A stretch of 43,406 nt of DNA from Thermoanaerobacterium thermosulfurigenes (lineage in GTDB: Bacteria > Bacillota > Thermoanaerobacteria > Thermoanaerobacterales > Thermoanaerobacteraceae): contig NZ_JBPODR010000019.1 in the NCBI RefSeq assembly GCF_051201035.1, positions 1 through 43,406 of the forward strand, given 5' to 3'. Shown here piece by piece: positions 1-10,075 of this stretch. The notes under the pieces were generated by a model, which ran no database searches, was not told where the DNA came from, and saw only the letters and a list, made by a program, of their open reading frames with translations. How positions within the stretch are numbered: position 1 is the first letter of the stretch; every line of letters begins with the position of its first letter. The translations under genes were made by a program, and so were the position numbers.

Positions 1-120
1 TACTCTTTTTTTAAATTGATTTTCATTATTTTACATTTTCTTTCCTCTTTTCAGTATTTTATCGCAAAGGCTTTGTTATTTTCTGTATCTAATTTTTAAT
101 TTATGCCATAGTATGACGCT

Positions 121-260
121 GGAAATTAGTTTCCGAAATCACTCAGTATTATAAATATATGTAATTCTTAGAAGCCTGTTTATCCCATATTACTTGGGAT
201 ATTTATCTGATAAATAGAGTTTTCCTTTTTATTTTAAAGCAGAAAAACTCCATTTATCAG
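121..260. repeat. three tandem inverted repeats in non-coding left edge
   Basis: The first 346 bases hold no convincing gene. Three inverted repeats follow each other: GGAAA/TTTCC at 121-134, TATCCCA/TGGGATA at 181-201, and a long one with arms 207-223 and 244-260 (CTGATAAAT at the outer end) that pairs over about 17 bp with one mismatch. The region lies beyond the trailer end of the CRISPR array. It could be a terminator or structured RNA for array read-through, or a remnant of a small mobile element. No U-tract follows closely on either strand, so a standard terminator is not clear. Confidence 0.5.
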
Positions 261-1223
261 TTTAAAAAATAAAATAATTGAAATATTTTAATCATTTCAT
301 AAACAACTGAAATCTCAACACAGCATTTCTATTTTATTTTAATTATGTTTTAAGACTTTTATATGTAGGCTAAAAATAATTTTCCATTTTCAATTTTCAA
401 TTTTTCGTTTCAATTCCTTATAGGTAGGCTAAAAACAGGTCAGAATATGTGTGCTATTGCTTGGACTTCTGAGTTTCAATTCCTTATAGATAAGCTAAAA
501 ACACATTATAATGCCATCTTTAAGGCAACCTTCTGTAAGTGGTTTCAATTCCTTATAGGTAGGCTAAAAACTAGCGACAATAACAAGAAGAACACCACAG
601 AGGATAAAGTTTCAATTCCTTATAGGTAGGCTAAAAACTGATAAAATTATAAAATTATAAAATTTATGAAACGTCTAAAGAAGTTTCAATTCCTTATAGG
701 TAGGCTAAAAACCCATAAATAACTACATAGATAAACACACAGAGTATAGCGGTTTCAATTCCTTATAGGTAGGCTAAAAACGAATTGATTGAATGCGGAC
801 TTCATGAAGATTTTGAAGCGTTTCAATTCCTTATAGGTAGGCTAAAAACGATGCTATAATGGATCTTCTAAATTCTTATTCTAATAAGTTTCAATTCCTT
901 ATAGGTAGGCTAAAAACATGTAAAACAGTAGAAGAATGGCTGATGGGAAAAGAGGGTTTCAATTCCTTATAGGTAGGCTAAAAACCTATTTACATGTGTA
1001 AAACCGTACTGATATAGGCTGTTTCAATTCCTTATAGGTAGGCTAAAAACATAGGCAGGTACAAGAAGGCAGAAATAGAGCAGTAGTTTCAATTCCTTAT
1101 AGGTAGGCTAAAAACGTCCCAATGAATAGAATAAGTGTTAAGCTAGAGAGCGAGTTTCAATTCCTTATAGGTAGGCTAAAAACTCTTTAATGCTTGTTCT
1201 TGTTATATTACAAAATAAATGTT

Positions 1224-1321
1224 NNNNNNNNNNNNNNNNNNNNNNNNNNNNNNNNNNNNNNNNNNNNNNNNNNNNNNNNNNNNNNNNNNNNNNNNNNNNN
1301 NNNNNNNNNNNNNNNNNNNNN
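1224..1321. other. sequence gap (N run) inside the array
   Basis: 98 undetermined bases interrupt the array. The distance between the flanking repeats (1154-1183 and 1321-1350) does not fit a whole number of roughly 67-bp repeat-spacer units. The gap length is probably arbitrary and an unknown number of spacers is missing. Confidence 0.95.
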
Positions 1322-1350
1322 TTTCAATTCCTTATAGGTAGGCTAAAAAC

Positions 1351-1454
1351 AAAAGAAAGGATTGATAAAAAATGAAAAAAGTAACTGGTTTCAATTCCTT
1401 ATAGGTAGGCTAAAAACAAAAGAAAGGATTGATAAAAAATGAAAAAAGTAACTG
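1351..1454. repeat. identical adjacent spacers
   Basis: The spacer at 1351-1387 (starts AAAAGAAAGG, ends AGTAACTG) is repeated exactly at 1418-1454 after one repeat unit. It lies directly beside the N gap, so an assembly artefact is as likely as a true tandem duplication. Confidence 0.85.
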
Positions 1455-3157
1455 GTTTCAATTCCTTATAGGTAGGCTAAAAACTGTTTTTGAAAAAGTT
1501 ATTAAAGAACGTTTAGGAGTGGTTTCAATTCCTTATAGGTAGGCTAAAAACCCAAAAGCATATAAAGTTTTTGATCCAAAACTTTAGTTTCAATTCCTTA
1601 TAGGTAGGCTAAAAACTGATGAATGACTTTCTTCTGTGGAATGCGGAAACAATAGTTTCAATTCCTTATAGGTAGGCTAAAAACGGCAAGGACTTCACCT
1701 ATCCTTGCCTTTAAAAATTTTAGTTTCAATTCCTTATAGGTAGGCTAAAAACATTTGCAAGTCGATATATCGAATATTGCATTTTAATGTTTCAATTCCT
1801 TATAGGTAGGCTAAAAACTTCTACTTCTATTACATGTGCCATTCGATGCCTTTTTAGTTTCAATTCCTTATAGGTAGGCTAAAAACCAAATACCGCTGAA
1901 CCATTTAAAGATAATACGCATATATTGTTTCAATTCCTTATAGGTAGGCTAAAAACAAGCTTCCAATTGTTTTTCTGTTACCTTGTGTTGTGTGTTTCAA
2001 TTCCTTATAGGTAGGCTAAAAACTGCTTCTCCGATTCAGAAAGCTTACTATGGTATCATAGGTTTCAATTCCTTATAGGTAGGCTAAAAACAGGTTTTTA
2101 AGGCATTTTTGTATATACCCATACTGGTTTCAATTCCTTATAGGTAGGCTAAAAACGTTAAAGCAGAATTCCTCTTTTGTACATCAGATTCAATGTTTCA
2201 ATTCCTTATAGGTAGGCTAAAAACTGTTATTAGGAGGAACGGAAAAAGAAAATTACCTTGCATGTTTCAATTCCTTATAGGTAGGCTAAAAACTTACATC
2301 TATTTCAGAAATACAAGATGCTATGACATAGTTTCAATTCCTTATAGGTAGGCTAAAAACGGGTGAATGTTAACACGCCATTGCTATCCGTATATTTGTT
2401 TCAATTCCTTATAGGTAGGCTAAAAACGAATAAAATTCCTCTTTTATTTTTTTGCCTATTTTTAAAGTTTCAATTCCTTATAGGTAGGCTAAAAACTATG
2501 CCAACAAGTGCAAGTACGCCAGCAGCCTATGGGTTTCAATTCCTTATAGGTAGGCTAAAAACTATAGAATCAAACCCATTTCCAATTATGGCATCTCTGT
2601 TTCAATTCCTTATAGGTAGGCTAAAAACAACAGGGCTTTATTTTTTTATTTCTATTTTAAGATATAGTTTCAATTCCTTATAGGTAGGCTAAAAACCATG
2701 ATAGAGAACTGGAGAAAATCAGGGAAACCTAGTTTCAATTCCTTATAGGTAGGCTAAAAACTGCCTTGCAAAAGTGACGTTAAAACTGTCTTTGTTGGGT
2801 TTCAATTCCTTATAGGTAGGCTAAAAACGAAACAATTTGATCTGTCATACCACTAAAAGCAGTAGGTTTCAATTCCTTATAGGTAGGCTAAAAACCTGCT
2901 GATGCAGTGTTTGCAGCGGTTACTGAGGGTAGTTTCAATTCCTTATAGGTAGGCTAAAAACTTACACCAGCAAACATAAACGATCCTAATATAACATGTT
3001 TCAATTCCTTATAGGTAGGCTAAAAACGTATCAGAAGAAGGACTAAGAGAAGAACTATTAGAGTTTCAATTCCTTATAGGTAGGCTAAAAACACTGATAC
3101 TGGTTCTTTGTCTAATTCTCTTGCTTCGTTTCAATTCCTTATAGGTAGGCTAAAAAC

Positions 3158-3522
3158 TATGCATGCTGACGGGATAATTGTTAATTTAGAGAAGTTTCAA
3201 TTCCTTATAGGTAGGCTAAAAACATATCCGAACTTATAAACTTTAAAATCAAATTTTAGTTTCAATTCCTTATAGGTAGGCTAAAAACATTATACATTGA
3301 TGGTACTCTTGTAGATAGTTTCACTGGTTTCAATTCCTTATAGGTAGGCTAAAAACATTGATGATGTTTTGGGAAGGTGATTCTTATTGTAGTTTCAATT
3401 CCTTATAGGTAGGCTAAAAACGAAGGATATACAATCTTTAATCATTGCATAAATAAGTTTCAATTCCTTATAGGTAGGCTAAAAACTATGCATGCTGACG
3501 GGATAATTGTTAATTTAGAGAA
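3158..3522. repeat. identical spacer pair separated by four spacers
   Basis: The 36-bp spacer at 3158-3193 (starts TATGCATGCTGACGG) recurs exactly at 3487-3522, with four different spacers between them. Recombination between repeats, or independent re-acquisition of the same protospacer, could produce this. Confidence 0.9.
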
Positions 3523-5881
3523 GTTTCAATTCCTTATAGGTAGGCTAAAAACGATAATAAAAAATAATAATAAAAAGGAGAGAATAAAAAGTTTCAATTC
3601 CTTATAGGTAGGCTAAAAACCAAAAAATTCCTCCATTGGCTCTCCTTCTATAATTGGTTTCAATTCCTTATAGGTAGGCTAAAAACCATAAATGGCGAGC
3701 CATTATCAGGCTTTGATAATTGTTTCAATTCCTTATAGGTAGGCTAAAAACTAAATCTTTAAAACGGTATTTGTTTTGCTGCAAATATGTTTCAATTCCT
3801 TATAGGTAGGCTAAAAACATTGCATATAACAAATTGGAACAAACATCAAAACATGTTTCAATTCCTTATAGGTAGGCTAAAAACATGTTTAAAAATTATA
3901 TATCCTTCAGTTTCTTTAAATGTTTCAATTCCTTATAGGTAGGCTAAAAACTTCGTTAAGCCTTTGTATCTCTGCATTTACTATGTCCGTTTCAATTCCT
4001 TATAGGTAGGCTAAAAACCTTTTTGCATGTTCTACAACTTGCTCGATTGGCCAAGTTTCAATTCCTTATAGGTAGGCTAAAAACTCCTCTTTTAACCTTT
4101 CTTTATTTCTCCTAAATTCCTCGTTTCAATTCCTTATAGGTAGGCTAAAAACGTACACATTCACATAGACAAAAGGATGCAATATCCTAGTTTCAATTCC
4201 TTATAGGTAGGCTAAAAACTGATGATGAAAAAATTGATTATATAGAAAGTTTACCGTTTCAATTCCTTATAGGTAGGCTAAAAACGTTAGTTGCTGTTTA
4301 TCTATATCGCCAACTTCAATATCGTTTCAATTCCTTATAGGTAGGCTAAAAACGTTTATTTCTGCAATATCTTCCTTGAAGTTTTGCAAGTTTCAATTCC
4401 TTATAGGTAGGCTAAAAACGCATAAATTGTAATGCAATAAACGGTGCTGTTTGAGTTTCAATTCCTTATAGGTAGGCTAAAAACTAAAGAGCTTAAAGAT
4501 ATAAAGAAACGACTTGAAAAGTTTCAATTCCTTATAGGTAGGCTAAAAACAAATATTGCCGTATCGGCTACGGCTGCTAATATAGCGTTTCAATTCCTTA
4601 TAGGTAGGCTAAAAACTAAGTTGGGTTATAATTGTATTCTTGTCGCACAGTAGTTTCAATTCCTTATAGGTAGGCTAAAAACGTGGGAGCTTGGTTTTAT
4701 CATCTGGATTTTTTAATATGTTTCAATTCCTTATAGGTAGGCTAAAAACACAGTGTATGGGCTTTGTTCGGGACCAGACACAGACCTGTTTCAATTCCTT
4801 ATAGGTAGGCTAAAAACCCAGATATGCAGAAAGCAGTGTGGAGCACAGAATATGGTTTCAATTCCTTATAGGTAGGCTAAAAACTTTTTAAAAAAAGGAT
4901 TTGTTCTTCAATGGTTTCTCGTTTCAATTCCTTATAGGTAGGCTAAAAACAAACATATTCGCTTATGCCTTTTTTAGAAGTCAATTAGTTTCAATTCCTT
5001 ATAGGTAGGCTAAAAACCATTATTCTTGCGTTCATCATACTGTCACCTTTAACTTGTTTCAATTCCTTATAGGTAGGCTAAAAACAAACAAAGCCCTGGG
5101 GAAAATTTCAGATCACTGGATTGTTTCAATTCCTTATAGGTAGGCTAAAAACTTGCTGCTTCAGCTGCATTTCCTGTTTCGATGTAAGTTTCAATTCCTT
5201 ATAGGTAGGCTAAAAACCAAAGTGGGTGAAAGTAAGTTTGGTTTATTACATCATAGGTTTCAATTCCTTATAGGTAGGCTAAAAACCATAGATCACTCTC
5301 CCAAAATTTTTATCCAATTTAAGGTTTCAATTCCTTATAGGTAGGCTAAAAACTTCTCCAAATTGGTACAAGAAAAACATTATATCTTGTTTCAATTCCT
5401 TATAGGTAGGCTAAAAACCACTGTCAACTGCTATAACATTAAGTCCAAGGCCTGTTTCAATTCCTTATAGGTAGGCTAAAAACCTTCTATAGCAGTTCCT
5501 ACTTTAACCACACAACCTAAGTTTCAATTCCTTATAGGTAGGCTAAAAACTCACCACCTTTTACTATTTTTTCTTTGTTGCTTTGCTGTTTCAATTCCTT
5601 ATAGGTAGGCTAAAAACAAGTGCAAGGTGCTAATCTTGTTGCTTTAGGGAAGAGTTTCAATTCCTTATAGGTAGGCTAAAAACGGAAGAATTTAAAAAAA
5701 TTTATCCTACTCTTGTTAGGTTTCAATTCCTTATAGGTAGGCTAAAAACTTGCCAAGTTAAAGGTGACAATAAACTTCTAACCGAGTTTCAATTCCTTAT
5801 AGGTAGGCTAAAAACTTGACAATGTATATAAAATGTATTACAATATAATTGGTTTCAATTCCTTATAGGTAGGCTAAAAAC

Positions 5882-6044
5882 ACGTTAGAACATAGAAAAT
5901 TCAATACACTTATCTTGCATAAAATTTATCTCGTGTAAAGCTTATGACTTTATTATACCACAAACTTCCGAAAACTCAACTTATCGTTATGACAATGTGT
6001 CGTCGATATCCAGCATTTTTTGCACTATTGTACATCGACGACAT
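5882..6044 (-). promoter_or_regulatory. CRISPR leader with promoter
   Basis: This 163-bp stretch separates the cas3 stop codon from the leader-proximal repeat. On the minus strand it has a -35-like TTGAGT (5974-5979), 16 bp, and an extended -10 TGGTATAAT (TATAAT at 5952-5957). That places the start near 5945, about 65 bases before the first repeat. AT-rich sequence follows up to the repeat. Adaptation signals are expected here but cannot be identified by eye. Confidence 0.75.
5998..6043. promoter_or_regulatory. perfect 10-bp inverted repeat between cas3 and leader
   Basis: TGTCGTCGAT at 5998-6007 pairs with ATCGACGACA at 6034-6043 around a 26-bp centre. It starts one base after the cas3 stop codon and ends about 19 bp upstream of the leader -35 element. 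No U-tract follows, so it is not a normal terminator. It may be an operator for the leader promoter, an mRNA-end hairpin of cas3, or a scar of lost genes. Confidence 0.6.
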
Positions 6045-8411
6045 TCACCAAATGCTTAATACATCGCTCGTTTTAAACCCTGTTTCACTATCGTAATAAT
6101 CTTTTAAAGAAGCAGCATTGACATATTTGAAGCCTTCTACTTCTGCAGGCATGTTTTCTGTTTTCTCTGGTATTGATATCACGTATTTATAAAAATCAGC
6201 TTTAAATTCGTCAAATATACTCCGCCTTTTAAACAAATTTTTTATTTTTTTAAGGTCAATATACCTTTGCCATAAGTCTATTGCTTCTTCGTTATACTCT
6301 ATAAACACATCTACTTTATAATATTCATCATCAATAAGTTTAAATTTGCTTATACTTGGCATACCATCATCACTGTCGTACCTTAATTTGAATACAGCAT
6401 CTAAAATGTCAATTGTTTCTTTTGATGAAAGGTTTTGTGATATCTCTCTATAATAACGATCTATTATATCTAAAAAATCTTTTTCTGATATTATCTCGTA
6501 CTCTGACAATATCCTTTCAGTAATATTGAGCATAACTTTATTGTAAATCCTTAAAGCGTATTTTCTATTTTTTTCATCAATCAGCGACACTACATATACT
6601 TCTCCTTTTTTCTCCCAATTTCTGTTGCATCTACCTGCTGATTGATTTATAGAATCCATCGGTGCCAAATCTCTTACAACAACGTCAAAGTCTATGTCTA
6701 CACCAGCTTCCACAAGTTGCGTCGTAACAGCATATTTTATGCTTTTTGTCTTTAAAAGATTTATCCTTTCAAGCCTTTCATGCGGTATTACATGGGTAGA
6801 CATGTATATTATTTCTTCATCTGGCAACTTTTCTTTTAATAATTGATAAAATTGTCTCGCTGATGATATGGTGTTTAGTATAAAAAGATAGCTTCTTCCA
6901 TCTTTTAAGTCAAACACGTCTATTAGCTCATCAAGGTGCATGTCTTTTTGAAAGACCGGCTTTATCACTACTCTGTTCATTTGATTGAAATACCTTGTTT
7001 TGTCTGTAAGCTGCCTAACTTCATTATCGTCAAATATCATAGGCTGTGTTGCCGTAACAAATATTATGTATGAATTCAATTTATATGCAACTGCTTTTAA
7101 GACTTCTTTCACAAGCTTCCAGTAATAAAATGGTATTGACTGAACCTCATCAAGTATTATTATGGAATTTGCTATTCTGTGAAATTTTCTTAATGCACTG
7201 TTTCTGTTAGACAAAAACGTATGAAAAAGCTGTATAAATGTCGTAACTATGATTTCCGAATTCCAACCTTCAATCATTATTTTTGACTTTTCTGTATCAA
7301 ATTCTGTTTCATCATCACTGTATTTAACTTCTGAAAGATGATGATGCTTAAGTAATACACTTGTGTTAACATTTATGTTGTTTGTTTTTAATATCTTTTC
7401 AAATTCCTGATAATTTTGCTCTATTATACTTAAATACGGCAAAGAGTAAATAATTCTGAATTTTTTGTTATACACATCGTGAAGCTTCTTTTTCAGTTTT
7501 AACGCAAAAGATATAGATGCCAAGGTTTTCCCAAGCCCTGTAGGAAGGTTTATGGATAAAATTCTTTCATCTACATTTATTTCATTTTCATTTACTTCTC
7601 TATACGCATTTTCCCTTAATACATTTATTTTACTATCTTTGTATCTAATCTTTGATTTGTATTTATCAACTGCATCATCCATCAATTCCGTATAAGATGA
7701 CGAAATCTTTCCAATGACGACTTCGCTTTTATCTGCATCTATAAGCAACGAAAATACATAGTTTATGAGAATATAATAAGTCAAATCCTCTTTTTGTCTT
7801 ATCTTCCTTAAATATAACCTTATGCTTCTCATCTCATTTTTTATATCCTCTATATTATTAGCTACAGTTGTCTTATTAAGATCAATGTTTAATCCAACTT
7901 TCCTTAAATTATCGCTTAATATCTTAAATTTTATGTCGTCTATGCTTTGAAGTTGAGATTTCATTATTTCTATGTCGCTGTCTTCTAAAGAAGCTTCTGT
8001 CACTACATCATTTAGATTTCCATGATGCTTTTTCACAGCTATATAAGATATAAATGGAAGCAATATTTTAGTATCATTGTCGATGTCTAATCCGCTTATC
8101 TCCTGCTTTACAGCAAAATAAGCTATAATCGCCGAAATCAACGAATGATGTGTTTCTTTCTTTGATTTTAGCTCTTTTTTCTTATTGTCATCTTGTGAAG
8201 TTAAATATTCTTGAAAAAAACTTGTAGACTTACCAAGATCATGGCATAAAGCCACAATCTTGATAAGGCTTGATAACAACTCCTCATCCATCAAATTAAC
8301 CTTGGCTTCACCTAAAAACTTTTCTGCCAGCTCTGCACATCCTACCAAATGCTCCTCTAAATATTTATCAGGATGTGAATAAAGCTCAGAAAAACACGAT
8401 GTGTTCATCAT
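6045..8411 (-). CDS. cas3: CRISPR-associated nuclease-helicase Cas3 (type I-B)
   Basis: Cas3 is recruited by the I-B Cascade complex after crRNA pairing and unwinds and degrades target DNA. The 788-residue protein has an N-terminal HD nuclease domain (His21, His57-Asp58, Lys61, further His pairs at 89-90 and 129-130) followed by a superfamily 2 helicase. Walker A is PTGLGKT at 290-296, the DEAD-box equivalent is DEVQ at 421-424, motif III is TATQP around 453-457, and motif VI is SAGRCNR around 591-597. All catalytic motifs look intact. The start is ATGATG behind GGGTGAT and overlaps the cas5 end by 26 bp, indicating translational coupling. It is the last gene of the operon; in many I-B loci cas4-cas1-cas2 would follow, but here the leader does. 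Confidence 0.96.
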   Translation of the reverse strand: MMNTSCFSELYSHPDKYLEEHLVGCAELAEKFLGEAKVNLMDEELLSSLIKIVALCHDLGKSTSFFQEYLTSQDDNKKKELKSKKETHHSLISAIIAYFAVKQEISGLDIDNDTKILLPFISYIAVKKHHGNLNDVVTEASLEDSDIEIMKSQLQSIDDIKFKILSDNLRKVGLNIDLNKTTVANNIEDIKNEMRSIRLYLRKIRQKEDLTYYILINYVFSLLIDADKSEVVIGKISSSYTELMDDAVDKYKSKIRYKDSKINVLRENAYREVNENEINVDERILSINLPTGLGKTLASISFALKLKKKLHDVYNKKFRIIYSLPYLSIIEQNYQEFEKILKTNNINVNTSVLLKHHHLSEVKYSDDETEFDTEKSKIMIEGWNSEIIVTTFIQLFHTFLSNRNSALRKFHRIANSIIILDEVQSIPFYYWKLVKEVLKAVAYKLNSYIIFVTATQPMIFDDNEVRQLTDKTRYFNQMNRVVIKPVFQKDMHLDELIDVFDLKDGRSYLFILNTISSARQFYQLLKEKLPDEEIIYMSTHVIPHERLERINLLKTKSIKYAVTTQLVEAGVDIDFDVVVRDLAPMDSINQSAGRCNRNWEKKGEVYVVSLIDEKNRKYALRIYNKVMLNITERILSEYEIISEKDFLDIIDRYYREISQNLSSKETIDILDAVFKLRYDSDDGMPSISKFKLIDDEYYKVDVFIEYNEEAIDLWQRYIDLKKIKNLFKRRSIFDEFKADFYKYVISIPEKTENMPAEVEGFKYVNAASLKDYYDSETGFKTSDVLSIW

Positions 8412-9099
8412 CTATCACCCAACTACTTGATACATAAGATCTTATGCTTTTGCCATTCGCTTCATATACTACATCAGCATAATCCAATACAATTCTTTCT
8501 TCATCCATATCGGCAGGAATCTTTTCTTTAAAGTATTTTTTACCATCTTCAAAAACTATCTTATCTTCCAAAATATACTTATATGGTAAAACGGAAGATA
8601 CAAAAACCTCTGAATTTTTCTCCTCAAAAGCATCTTTTACGCCCACAAATCTATAATCTGCAATCATTTCACTTAATCCTAAAGAAACTGTGTACACATT
8701 TTGATGATTTTTTAGTTTTTCAATTATGTCATTAAAAAGATCTTCATCTGTGTGATGAAAATATATCCTGTACATAGGGTCTTTTAAAAGCTCCATCTTT
8801 ACCTGCGTTCGGGCTTCGTGATTTTTCTTTTTAAATGGGATCCAAAAATTATCCTTTGTATTTATTAAGTTGAGGCCCATCCTGATTTTTTTCACCGGAT
8901 TTAGAATTCTCACCGCCAATTTGCATTTTTCAGAGCTTAGAACTTTTAAATAATCTTTTTTCCCTATTCCCTCTATCGCACCTATTAATCCTTTTATAGT
9001 CGGCGGCGGGGGAAATGAAAAGGTAAGAGGCGATGATGTGGTATAGTACTTCTTAAAATGCCCAAAATCACCGTATACGTCAAATATCAATAATTTCAT
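8386..9099 (-). CDS. cas5b: Cas5 of type I-B Cascade
   Basis: Cas5 caps the 5' handle of the crRNA in the I-B surveillance complex. The N-terminus (LLIFDVYGDFGHFKKYYTT, then PPPPTIKGLIGAI) is the typical Cas5 RAMP fold opening with its glycine/proline loop. Length is 237 residues from the ATG at 9099, chosen because AAAGGA lies about nine bases upstream; the ATG nine bases earlier would abut the ribosome site. The gene lies 64 bp behind cas7 and overlaps cas3. Confidence 0.93.
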   Translation of the reverse strand: MKLLIFDVYGDFGHFKKYYTTSSPLTFSFPPPPTIKGLIGAIEGIGKKDYLKVLSSEKCKLAVRILNPVKKIRMGLNLINTKDNFWIPFKKKNHEARTQVKMELLKDPMYRIYFHHTDEDLFNDIIEKLKNHQNVYTVSLGLSEMIADYRFVGVKDAFEEKNSEVFVSSVLPYKYILEDKIVFEDGKKYFKEKIPADMDEERIVLDYADVVYEANGKSIRSYVSSSWVIDDEHIVFF

Positions 9100-9163
9100 T
9101 CTATACATTCCTTTCTCAAGAACTTCGCTACTATCTTTTCCTGAGACATTTTCTAAATTTATC

Positions 9164-10075
9164 TTAAAAGCCTAATTTTTCTACAGGAAAGTCCTTTACC
9201 ACATCACCAAAATCACATGCGACACCATCTACTGCAAAAACTGCCCTTTCATCTACTGCATATCTTAGCTTTTCTATTTTGCCTTTGTTTGCATTAAGGC
9301 TTTCGATTAATTCTTTTATCTCGATCTTTCCGTCTTTAATGTCCCTCAATTCTTCGTCTTCTACATTGTGGACAAATTTTATCCTTTTATTTAACTCACC
9401 TATCTGATAATTTTTTTCTTTCATGACTACCTGAAGCAAAAATCTCGGCATGTGTCCCATCTTTGAATTGGACATAAGATTTTTGGTGCCATTCCACATT
9501 GCTTCCAACATCAGATTTACATCGTCATCTGTAAGAGGTATGTTCTGATTTTTAGCTGCATTTTCATTTACAATGCCATAAAATGAGATAAGTGAATATG
9601 GAAGTATATACTTCTCTGTAAATGTTCCTTGACTGTTGCCACTTTGTGACGGCATTACGGTTGTGCCTTTTATGTAAGTCATATTGACCTTGTGAAGGGA
9701 CCTTCCAAATCCAAACTGAACGGGACCTGTTAAAGTCATAGTTTTGTCCTTCACTGCTGTTGTAGCTCCAAAAAGCCGCACATCTATGCATTTATTGATG
9801 ATATCATCATTCGAACCGAAGTCGCTTATTCTATCATCTTTTGTCCGCAGTTTTCCGCTTTCGTCTCTCGTCTCCAAGATAAATACATCCATCCCTTTAT
9901 ACTCTGCCAAATAATCTCTTATGGTTCTTTTAAGTCTTACGTCTGTCACTATATTTATACCTGTCTCTTCATCGATCCTTGGCTTATTTTCATCCACAGG
10001 GTCTCCGTTTGGATTTGCAAAGCTTACATCATAAAGAAAAAGTATCTCTGAGCGGTTGTTTATAATGTTACTCAT
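9164..10075 (-). CDS. cas7b: Cas7 (Csh2 family) of type I-B Cascade
   Basis: Cas7 forms the helical backbone that covers the spacer part of the crRNA. The N-terminal sequence FANPNGDPVDENKPR followed by TDVRLKRTIRDYL is characteristic of Csh2/Cas7 of subtype I-B. It is about 303 residues, the usual size. The start lies in the overlapping stop of cas8b behind GAGGAGG; ATG at 10078 or 10075 is possible, and I prefer 10075 for spacing. It is translationally coupled to cas8b. Confidence 0.95.
   Translation of the reverse strand: MSNIINNRSEILFLYDVSFANPNGDPVDENKPRIDEETGINIVTDVRLKRTIRDYLAEYKGMDVFILETRDESGKLRTKDDRISDFGSNDDIINKCIDVRLFGATTAVKDKTMTLTGPVQFGFGRSLHKVNMTYIKGTTVMPSQSGNSQGTFTEKYILPYSLISFYGIVNENAAKNQNIPLTDDDVNLMLEAMWNGTKNLMSNSKMGHMPRFLLQVVMKEKNYQIGELNKRIKFVHNVEDEELRDIKDGKIEIKELIESLNANKGKIEKLRYAVDERAVFAVDGVACDFGDVVKDFPVEKLGF

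Larger units (their letters stand above)
347..5881 (-). CRISPR. CRISPR array, 81 clear repeats plus one decayed copy
   Basis: On the plus strand each 30-bp repeat begins GTTTCAATTCC and ends GGTAGGCTAAAAAC; spacers are about 34-39 bp. I count 81 repeats from 407-436 to 5852-5881. Nearly all are identical; the exceptions are the copy at 473-502 with two substitutions and the copy at 1321, whose first base is N. A strongly decayed copy lies at 347-377. Read on the minus strand the repeat ends in ATTGAAAC, the usual 5' handle of type I-B and type III crRNAs. Transcription is therefore leftwards from the leader on the right, and the oldest spacers are at the left. The decayed left-end repeats support this. 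Cas6 (11847-12590) is the expected processing enzyme. 79 spacers are fully sequenced and two occur twice. Short open frames through the array encoding repeated QFLIGRLKT are not genes. Confidence 0.98.

Noticed and set aside
447..5344. Several open frames of 60-106 codons encoding repeated FQFLIGRLKT
   Set aside because: They are translations of the CRISPR repeat on the non-transcribed strand, with no ribosome sites.
347..5881. Self-targeting spacers against genes in this window
   Set aside because: I saw no spacer matching any other part of the window, but 79 spacers were compared only by eye; an exact search is needed.
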